Source: Coriobacteriaceae bacterium (GTDB taxonomy: Bacteria > Actinomycetota > Coriobacteriia > Coriobacteriales > Eggerthellaceae). From it: DNA of 12,914 bases. A model generated the notes under the pieces. The model was not told where the DNA came from. It saw only the letters and a list, made by a program, of their open reading frames with translations, and did not search any database. Shown piece after piece: positions 7,399 through 12,914 of this stretch (the first letter of the stretch is position 1; each line of letters opens with the position of its first letter). Made by a program: the position numbers and the translations under genes. Where the stretch lies: positions 1 through 12,914 of the forward strand of contig SUUF01000055.1 in assembly GCA_015062635.1 (NCBI GenBank), written 5' to 3'.

Positions 7399-8838
7399 CT
7401 AGGAGAACCAAGCCTGCGCGAGCGCCTGGATGCCCGGCTCGATCTTGTCGAGCGGGATGGCGGAATAGCCGACGAGCACGTAATTCCAACCGTCGGGCTT
7501 GCCGGCGATCCAGTCTTGGCTCGTGGGATAGACGCGCACGCCCGCCTGCGCGGCGAGCTCGATGAGTTCGGCTTCCGGGCGGCCGTCCGTGGTGCGGACG
7601 AGCACATGCAGGCCGGTTTCCTGCTGCAGGTATTCCACGCGGTCGCCCAGATGCCGCTCGATGGCCGAAACGAGCGCATCGTGCTTGCGGCGGTAGGCGG
7701 TTTGCAGGCGGCGCAGGTGCGCATACCAGAGGTCCTGGCGCATGAATTCCGCGAGCGTGTATTGCGTGTGCCAGGGCACTTGCGTGTGCATGAGCCCCTC
7801 GGGGCGTTGCAGCCAGCGCAGCATCAGGGCCGGCGGCAGCACCGTGTAGGTGAGGCAGAACGACGGGGCGAGCGATTTCGAGAACGTGCCCATCGTGATG
7901 ACGCGGCCGGTGCCGTCGAGCGCATGCAACGACGGCAGGTGCGGGCTTCCGTAGCGGAATTCATGGCAGTACTCGTCTTCGATGATGTAGGCGTCGTTTT
8001 CCTGCGCCCAGCGCAGCAGCGCCTGGCGCTCCTCGAGCGTCATCAGGGCGTTCGTCGGGTACTGGTTAGCCGGTGTCGTGTAGACGATCTTCGTCTTGCC
8101 AGCGTGTTCGGGCGGCACCGCAAGATTCGACCACCGGAAGTTCGGGTAGATGGTGTGGGGCAGCACGTCGTAGCCCATGCCCCGCGCGGCGTTGTAGGCT
8201 TCGGGGTAGCCCGGGTTGTCGACATACACGATGGTGTTGCGGCGGTCGAACAGGCCGAGGATCGACGAGAACGACCGGCGGGTGGTGGGCAGGATGACGA
8301 TTTGCTCGGGTTGGGCGACGATGTCCTGCTCCTTGACGAGGTAGACCGAGATTTGCTCGCGCAGCTCGCGCAGGCCTTGGCGGCTGCTATAGCGGCATAC
8401 CTCGAAGCGGCAGGGGTCGAGCAGCACGTCGCGCGCGATGCGCGCCCAGCGCGAATAGGGGAAGGCGTCGGCGTCCATGCGGTCGTAGGCGAAGTCGTAC
8501 GCGTAGTCGGGTTCTGCTTCCAACACGGCTTGGACGCGCAACAGCTCGGCCATGGCGGCATCGTAGTCTGCGCTGAACACGCGGGTGGCGCGGCGCGACG
8601 TTTCGACCGGGTTGATGAAATACCCGCTGCCCGGCCGCGCGTCGGCATAGCCCTCCTGCGCGAGCAGCGTATAGGCCTGCTCGACGGTGTTGCGCGAAAC
8701 GCCCAGGTCGGTGGCGAACTTGCGGATGGAGGGCAGCCGGTCGTACATGCGATAGGCGCCGGTTTCGACGCTTTCCACGATTTGGTCGTAAATCTGCTGG
8801 TAGAACGGCGTTTGGCTGTCCCGGTCTATCGTGATCAT
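7399..8838 (-). CDS. MocR-family transcriptional regulator (GntR domain fused to fold-type I aminotransferase-like domain)
   Basis: MocR proteins join a GntR winged helix to a PLP-binding aminotransferase-like domain that senses an amine or vitamin B6. The GntR part spans about 10-76 (SIRKFATDLGVSRNTVEQAY), and the second domain about 110-479. The PLP lysine is K321 in GTFSKSLAP, and D288 and Y290 of EDEYCHEFRY match the GabR pocket. However, the phosphate-binding arginine expected seven residues after the lysine is C328, and the arginine expected in the last strand appears as L455. The start at 8838 follows AGGAGG (plus-strand CCTCCT at 8848-8853) at nine bases; an upstream extension of 83 arginine-rich residues lacks family features. 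The 479-residue length is normal. Its target is unknown: no B6 or GABA genes are nearby. Confidence 0.9.
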   Translation of the reverse strand: MITIDRDSQTPFYQQIYDQIVESVETGAYRMYDRLPSIRKFATDLGVSRNTVEQAYTLLAQEGYADARPGSGYFINPVETSRRATRVFSADYDAAMAELLRVQAVLEAEPDYAYDFAYDRMDADAFPYSRWARIARDVLLDPCRFEVCRYSSRQGLRELREQISVYLVKEQDIVAQPEQIVILPTTRRSFSSILGLFDRRNTIVYVDNPGYPEAYNAARGMGYDVLPHTIYPNFRWSNLAVPPEHAGKTKIVYTTPANQYPTNALMTLEERQALLRWAQENDAYIIEDEYCHEFRYGSPHLPSLHALDGTGRVITMGTFSKSLAPSFCLTYTVLPPALMLRWLQRPEGLMHTQVPWHTQYTLAEFMRQDLWYAHLRRLQTAYRRKHDALVSAIERHLGDRVEYLQQETGLHVLVRTTDGRPEAELIELAAQAGVRVYPTSQDWIAGKPDGWNYVLVGYSAIPLDKIEPGIQALAQAWFS

Positions 8839-8880
8839 CCCGCGGTTCCTCCTGAATCGGGCATCTGTTCTGCAATTTCC

Positions 8881-8897
8881 TCGTATCGTGTATACGA
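8881..8897. promoter_or_regulatory. Inverted repeat upstream of the MocR-type gene
   Basis: TCGTAT (8881-8886) and ATACGA (8892-8897) form a perfect inverted repeat with a five-base spacer, 43 bases upstream of the start codon. The minus strand through it reads TATACA (plus-strand 8889-8894), a possible -10 hexamer; the matching -35 (TTTCCG) is weak. It stands out as AT-richer than its surroundings. Autoregulation by the MocR protein is plausible, as many members bind their own promoters. Confidence 0.5.
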
Positions 8898-8994
8898 CAA
8901 CTGCATGCCGCCGGAAAGACTGCTGGGACGGACGGTTGGAAAAACAGGTGAGCAGTGTCCCTATTGCGACGCCGATGGCCGGAGGTGCCCGCGC

Positions 8995-9082
8995 GGCGAG
9001 CGCACCCGGCCACGGCGCCGCAGGGCGAACGCACCGGCCACGGCGCCGCATGCGCGGCGAATGCGCCCGGCCACGGCGCCGC
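8995..9082. repeat. Three GC-rich tandem repeats in the divergent intergenic region
   Basis: Three copies of a 27-28 base unit lie at 8995-9022, 9024-9050 and 9056-9082. Each begins GGCGA, continues with a GCACCC- or GCGCCC-like core and ends CCGGCCACGGCGCCGC; the second copy lacks one C. They lie in the 349 bp between the MocR start (8838) and the kinase start (9188). The gaps of one and five bases and the adjacency distinguish them from a CRISPR array. The GGCGCC core is self-complementary, so copies could pair with each other. Role unknown. Confidence 0.8.
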
Positions 9083-9113
9083 GCCAATACGCCCTTCGGC
9101 TGACAATGCCCGT

Positions 9114-9142
9114 ATTCAAGAGGCGTCGCAATGCGTTATCAT
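9114..9142 (+). promoter_or_regulatory. Possible promoter of the hybrid kinase gene
   Basis: TTCAAG at 9114-9119 and TATCAT at 9137-9142 are 17 bases apart, about 45 bases before the kinase ATG. The -10 is acceptable but the -35 is poor. A CTGACA at 9100-9105 is closer to a -35 but has no -10 partner at the right distance. Confidence 0.3.
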
Positions 9143-9187
9143 CATCTTGGTAGCGCGCGACAGAACCGGGTAAGGGGGCCGTCGAAC

Positions 9188-12100
9188 ATGGGCAGCGATC
9201 ATTTCGAGTTGAACGAGGAGACCCTGCTGGCAGTCGAGGGCATCGGGCGGTATATACCCGGCGGCTTCTTCATCTACAAGGCCGAGGGCGATGGCGAATT
9301 GCTGTTCGCGAACCAGGCGGTGCGGCAGATCTTCGGATGCGCCGACGCGCGCGAGTTCGACGAGCTCACCGGCTCCACGTTCAGGGGCATGGTGCATCCC
9401 GACGATTACGAGGCCGTCATCGCATCCATCGAGGACCAGGTGCGCGAGCGGGAAGGCATGCAGGATTTCGCCGAATACCGCATCGTGCGCAAGGACGGCT
9501 CGGTGCGCTGGGTCGACGATCACGGCCACTATTCGAAGAGCGGCGCATATGGCGGCGTCTATTACGTGTTCATCTCGGACATAACCGAGAAGCGCGAGCG
9601 CATGGAGACCGACATGGCCGTGCGCAATGCGGTCATCGAGGCCCTCAGCGAGTCGTATCACACGATGTGGCTCATCAACGACATCGAGACCGGGGTGTTT
9701 TCGCTCTACCGCGGCGACACGCAAGGCGCGACCATCCACAGCGCGCCCATCCGCGCGGCGCTCGAGCGCATGCGCTATCCCCAGGCCAAGGAGTTCTACA
9801 TTCAGAACACGGTCGCTCCCGTCGACCGCGAACGCCTGCAGCAAGAGCTTTCGCTCGAGAACCTCTCGCGCGTGCTTTCTGAAAAGAACCTGTTCAACGT
9901 CAACTATCTTCGCTTGATGGATGACGGCAGCGAACGGTATTTCCGCATCGAGTTTGCCAAGGTGAACATGCCCGATGGGAAGACGGGCGTGGTGTGCGGC
10001 TTCAAGGACGTCGACGAAGAGGTGCGCGAGCAGATGGAAGTGCAGCAGGCGTTGCGCGACGGAAAGCTCGCCGAAGAGGAGAACCGCCGCCTTGTTGCCG
10101 AAGCCGAGACGGCGGCGCGCATCGCCAAGTTCTCTGAATCGGTGACGGCGTTGCTCATGAACATGCCGGCCCTCACCTTCTCGAAGGATGCGAGCAGCGG
10201 CACCTACCTGGCGTGCAACCAGCTGTTCGCGGAATATGCGCACAAGGAAACCCCCGAAGGGGTGGTGGGCCTTACCGACTTCGAGATTTTCGACACGGTG
10301 ACGGCGCAGCATTTCGTCGAGGATGACCGCAAGACCCTCGGGATGGACGAACCGTACATCTTCTTCGAGGACGTGCCCGACGCCGTGGGCAACCCGCGCC
10401 AGTTCCAGACGACGAAGATGAAATTCACCGACGAGACCGGGCGCCTGTGCACGCTCGGCATGTGCGTCGACGTATCCGAGATGATGCGTATCCAGGCGGC
10501 CGAGGCGGAGAGTCGCGCGCGGCAGCGCGAGCTCGAGGAACGCCTGGAGCTGCAAGAGCAGCTGCTCGAGCAGGAGCGGCACGGGCATCAGCAGCGCGAG
10601 CTCATCACCGCGCTGGCAAGCGACTACTGGAGCGTCTACTACCTGGAGCTCGACGACGACCACGGCATCTGCTTCCAGCAGCATGCCGACGTGGAGGACG
10701 GTTTGCGCCTGGGGCAGCATTTCCCCTATCTCGAAACCGTGACGGCCTATGCGAACACGAACGTCGCCGAGCAATACCGCGACGAATTCCTACGCTTCGT
10801 GCAGCCCGACGCCATCCGTGCGGGGCTTGCCGAGCAGCGGGTCATCTCGTATCGCTACATGGTGCACCGCCATGGCCGCGATTCCTGGGAGCAGGTGCGC
10901 TTCGCCGGCGTGCGGCATCCCGAAGACCGCGACGACCACATCGTCCACCGTGTGGGCGCATGCTTCATCGACGTCGATGTCGAGATGCGGCGCTCGCTGC
11001 AGCAAAGCCAGGCGTTAAGCGATGCCCTTGCGTCGGCTGAACAGGCGAACAGCGCGAAGACGGCGTTCCTGTCGAACATGAGCCACGAGATCCGCACGCC
11101 GATGAACGCCATCATCGGCCTGAACAACATCGCGATGAACGACCCCGACACCACCGAGAAGACGCGGGGCTACCTCGAGAAGATGGGCGCATCGGCGAAG
11201 CATCTGCTCGGCATCATCAACGACATCCTCGACATGTCGCGCATCGAGAGCGGCAAGATGGTCGTCAAGAGCGAGGAGTTCTCGTTCTCGAAGTCGTTGG
11301 AGCAGGTGAACACCATCATCAGCGGGCAATGCCGCGACAAGCGGCTCGATTACCAGTGCCGCATCAACGGCACGATCGACGACTACTACATCGGCGACGA
11401 CATGAAGCTGCGCCAGGTGATGATCAACATCCTGGGCAACGCCGTCAAGTTCACGCCCGAGGGCGGCAGCGTCCTGTTCACCATCGAGGAGATCGCGCGC
11501 TTCGACCACAAGGCGACGCTGCGTTTCGTCTTCCAAGACACGGGCATCGGCATGAGCGCCGATTACCTGCCGCACATCTTCGACGCGTTCAGCCAGGAGG
11601 ATTCCTCGTCCACCAACAAGTTCGGCAGCACCGGCCTGGGCCTTCCCATCACGAAGAGCATCGTCGAGCTGATGAACGGGCACATCGAGGTCGAGAGCGA
11701 GAAGGGCGTCGGTTCGACGTTCACCGTGACCGTCACGCTCGCGGAATCGAACCGCAAGGACAGCGGGATGGATGCCGGCGAGCTCGACCCGCGCGACCTT
11801 TCGATTCTGGTCATCGACGACGACCCGGTTGCCTGCGAGCACGCCCAAATCGTGCTGGGGCAGGTGGGAATCGGCTGCGATACCGCGCTTTCCGGTGCCG
11901 AGGGCCTCGAGATGCTGAAGATGCGCCAGGCGCGCATGAAGTCGTACAACCTCATCCTCGTGGACTGGAAGATGCCCGAGATGGACGGCCTCGAGACGAC
12001 GCGGCGCATCCGCCAGCTCATCGGCGACGACACCGCCATCGTCATCCTCACGTCGTACAACTGGGACGACATCGAGGAAGAGGCGAAGGTGGCCGGCGTC

Positions 12101-12589
12101 GACAGCTTCGTGCCCAAGCCGCTGTTCGCGAGCACGGTGATGGACGAGTTCCGCGAGGCGTTCAAACGTAAGAACGAGGCGCGGATGGAGAACAAGGTCG
12201 AGCTGAAGGGCCGGCGCATCCTGCTTGCCGAGGACATGACGGTGAATGCCGAGATCATGGTGATGGTGCTGAGCATGCGCGAGATGCTCGTGGATGTGGC
12301 CGAGAACGGCCGCGTTGCCGTCGACATGTTCGAGCAGCAGCCGGCGGGGTACTACGATGCCATCCTGATGGACCTGCGCATGCCGGTGATGGATGGCCTC
12401 GAGGCCACCCGCGTCATCCGCGCGCTCGACCGTCCGGATGCGCAGAAGATTCCGATTATCGCGCTCACCGCGAACGCGTTCGACGAGGACGTGCAGCGCA
12501 GCCTGCAGGCCGGCCTGAACGCCCACCTGAGCAAACCCGTCGAGGCCGATGCCCTCTTCGCCACGCTCGAGAGCCTCATCAAGCAGTAA
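9188..12589 (+). CDS. Cytoplasmic multi-PAS hybrid sensor histidine kinase with two receiver domains
   Basis: This 1133-residue protein has no signal peptide or membrane segment, so it senses a cytoplasmic cue. Order: a PAS/PAC domain (about 23-138); a PAS-like module (148-280); coiled coil; a PAS domain (322-432); coiled coil (435-470); a second PAS-like module (472-600) resembling the first; HisKA with H633 in NMSHEIRTPMN; HATPase with N751 in NILGNAVKF, D784 in DTGIGM and the GSTGLGL G-box; receiver 1 (872-990; D877/D878, D926, K977); receiver 2 (1012-1130; E1015/D1016, D1062, K1116). Both receivers keep their key residues. No Hpt domain or DNA-binding output is present, so a separate phosphotransfer protein or protein-protein output is needed. 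AAGGGGG at 9172-9178 fixes ATG 9188; an ATG at 9131 would add 19 residues without a ribosome site. Signal and target are unknown, and no partner regulator is adjacent. Confidence 0.92.
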   Translation: MGSDHFELNEETLLAVEGIGRYIPGGFFIYKAEGDGELLFANQAVRQIFGCADAREFDELTGSTFRGMVHPDDYEAVIASIEDQVREREGMQDFAEYRIVRKDGSVRWVDDHGHYSKSGAYGGVYYVFISDITEKRERMETDMAVRNAVIEALSESYHTMWLINDIETGVFSLYRGDTQGATIHSAPIRAALERMRYPQAKEFYIQNTVAPVDRERLQQELSLENLSRVLSEKNLFNVNYLRLMDDGSERYFRIEFAKVNMPDGKTGVVCGFKDVDEEVREQMEVQQALRDGKLAEEENRRLVAEAETAARIAKFSESVTALLMNMPALTFSKDASSGTYLACNQLFAEYAHKETPEGVVGLTDFEIFDTVTAQHFVEDDRKTLGMDEPYIFFEDVPDAVGNPRQFQTTKMKFTDETGRLCTLGMCVDVSEMMRIQAAEAESRARQRELEERLELQEQLLEQERHGHQQRELITALASDYWSVYYLELDDDHGICFQQHADVEDGLRLGQHFPYLETVTAYANTNVAEQYRDEFLRFVQPDAIRAGLAEQRVISYRYMVHRHGRDSWEQVRFAGVRHPEDRDDHIVHRVGACFIDVDVEMRRSLQQSQALSDALASAEQANSAKTAFLSNMSHEIRTPMNAIIGLNNIAMNDPDTTEKTRGYLEKMGASAKHLLGIINDILDMSRIESGKMVVKSEEFSFSKSLEQVNTIISGQCRDKRLDYQCRINGTIDDYYIGDDMKLRQVMINILGNAVKFTPEGGSVLFTIEEIARFDHKATLRFVFQDTGIGMSADYLPHIFDAFSQEDSSSTNKFGSTGLGLPITKSIVELMNGHIEVESEKGVGSTFTVTVTLAESNRKDSGMDAGELDPRDLSILVIDDDPVACEHAQIVLGQVGIGCDTALSGAEGLEMLKMRQARMKSYNLILVDWKMPEMDGLETTRRIRQLIGDDTAIVILTSYNWDDIEEEAKVAGVDSFVPKPLFASTVMDEFREAFKRKNEARMENKVELKGRRILLAEDMTVNAEIMVMVLSMREMLVDVAENGRVAVDMFEQQPAGYYDAILMDLRMPVMDGLEATRVIRALDRPDAQKIPIIALTANAFDEDVQRSLQAGLNAHLSKPVEADALFATLESLIKQ

Positions 12590-12613
12590 GCTGCGCGACA
12601 GGGGAAGGGGGAC

Positions 12614-12634
12614 GGGTCGAGAACGGCTCGTCCC
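12614..12634 (+). terminator. Weak hairpin after the hybrid kinase gene
   Basis: GGG (12614-12616) and CGAG (12618-12621) pair with CTCG (12627-12630) and CCC (12632-12634), with a T-T mismatch and a five-base loop, 24 bases after the kinase stop. No T-run follows, so intrinsic termination is doubtful. The rest of 12590-12706 shows nothing convincing. Confidence 0.3.
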
Positions 12635-12706
12635 GCAATCTCGGGGGTCATGCCCGCTCTCCGTGGCGGCGTGAACCTTCGTGTCGCCGCATTTGAACGG
12701 GGTTGG

Positions 12707-12914
12707 CTACAAATCGCCGCCGAGCGCCTCGAGGATGAATTCGTTCACACGCTCGGTCGGGTGCATCTCGGTCTTGTCGTTGCGGTACATGAGCCCGGCT
12801 TTCAGCTGCTCGCGCGTGTAGATGGTCCGGGGCTCCAGGTAATCGAGAATCGCGTCGCGCCAGGCTTTCGTCGCGAGGATCTTGCATTCGAAGAGCATCT
12901 GCTCGTATTCCGGT
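12707..12914 (-). CDS. Unrecognised protein, C-terminal part (gene probably runs off the right edge)
   Basis: The frame is open on the minus strand from the window edge to a TAG at 12707-12709. The visible residues end with a helical, charged stretch (TERVNEFILEALGGDL) preceded by ILDYLEPRTIYTREQLKAGL. An internal ATG at 12896-12898 would give 63 residues, but its upstream sequence has only a weak GGAA, and the five preceding codons (PEYEQ) are also open, so I prefer a longer protein truncated by the window. No domain is recognised. The gene converges with the hybrid kinase. Codon use is typical of the region, supporting a real gene. Confidence 0.5.
   Translation of the reverse strand, partial: PEYEQMLFECKILATKAWRDAILDYLEPRTIYTREQLKAGLMYRNDKTEMHPTERVNEFILEALGGDL

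Noticed and set aside
8995..9082. CRISPR array
   Set aside because: Only three copies, with gaps of one and five bases and no unique spacers; no cas genes nearby.
8839..9087. N-terminal extension of the MocR protein
   Set aside because: The extra 83 residues are mostly Arg, Ala and Pro from the GC-rich repeats, and AGGAGG is placed exactly for the start at 8838.
7312..9153. A 613-codon plus-strand open frame opposite the MocR gene
   Set aside because: It is antisense to a well-supported GntR-aminotransferase protein with a good ribosome binding site, and its translation shows no domain.
9116..12526. Large minus-strand open frames opposite the hybrid kinase
   Set aside because: The plus-strand kinase has all catalytic motifs; the antisense frames are Arg/His/Val/Leu-rich compositional shadows.
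1..12914. tRNA, rRNA, insertion sequence, prophage or integration site
   Set aside because: No transposase, integrase, terminal repeats or RNA gene signatures were seen by eye on either strand.

Overview
The window is high-GC, gene-dense bacterial DNA built around a respiratory formate dehydrogenase locus. The selenocysteine-type, Tat-exported catalytic subunit, the stand-alone ModE-like regulator, the MocR-type regulator and the large soluble PAS hybrid histidine kinase together suggest an anaerobic actinobacterium of the Coriobacteriia, most likely Eggerthellaceae. That placement is inference from gene style and composition; nothing in the window fixes the species.

Left part (about 1-5930): a plus-strand operon fdnG-fdnH-fdnI-fdhE. 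fdnG is one gene of 1052 residues interrupted by an in-frame TGA at 725-727 that should be read as selenocysteine: the frame is identical on both sides, the flanking protein matches the formate dehydrogenase active site, and a SECIS-like hairpin starts 11 nt after the TGA. fdnH is the four-cluster ferredoxin subunit, fdnI the four-helix cytochrome b that passes electrons to the quinone pool, and fdhE a rubredoxin-like maturation factor. A structured 3' region with a strong hairpin and short T-run ends the operon near 5930.

Middle part (about 6000-6970): fdhD, the sulfurtransferase needed to activate formate dehydrogenase, has its own TATAAT promoter element. Its usual CxxC motif appears to be a CC pair.

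Right part (about 6966-12589): two minus-strand regulators. One is a 115-residue ModE-type DNA-binding domain without a molybdate-binding domain, with an inverted repeat over its probable promoter. The other is a MocR/GntR-aminotransferase fusion whose PLP pocket lacks two expected arginines, also with an upstream inverted repeat. After a 349-bp divergent intergenic region carrying three GC-rich tandem repeats comes a 1133-residue cytoplasmic hybrid histidine kinase with four sensory modules and two receiver domains. A fragment of an unrecognised minus-strand gene runs off the right edge.

Working together: FdnGHI would oxidise formate on the outer face of the membrane and feed electrons to (mena)quinone; FdhE and FdhD mature the enzyme; the ModE-like protein is a natural candidate for linking the locus to molybdenum or tungsten supply. 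The MocR protein and the kinase may be unrelated neighbours. No clear evidence of a wholly new system was seen; the points most worth checking are the altered MocR pocket, the altered FdhD motif and the three operator- or repeat-like intergenic structures.
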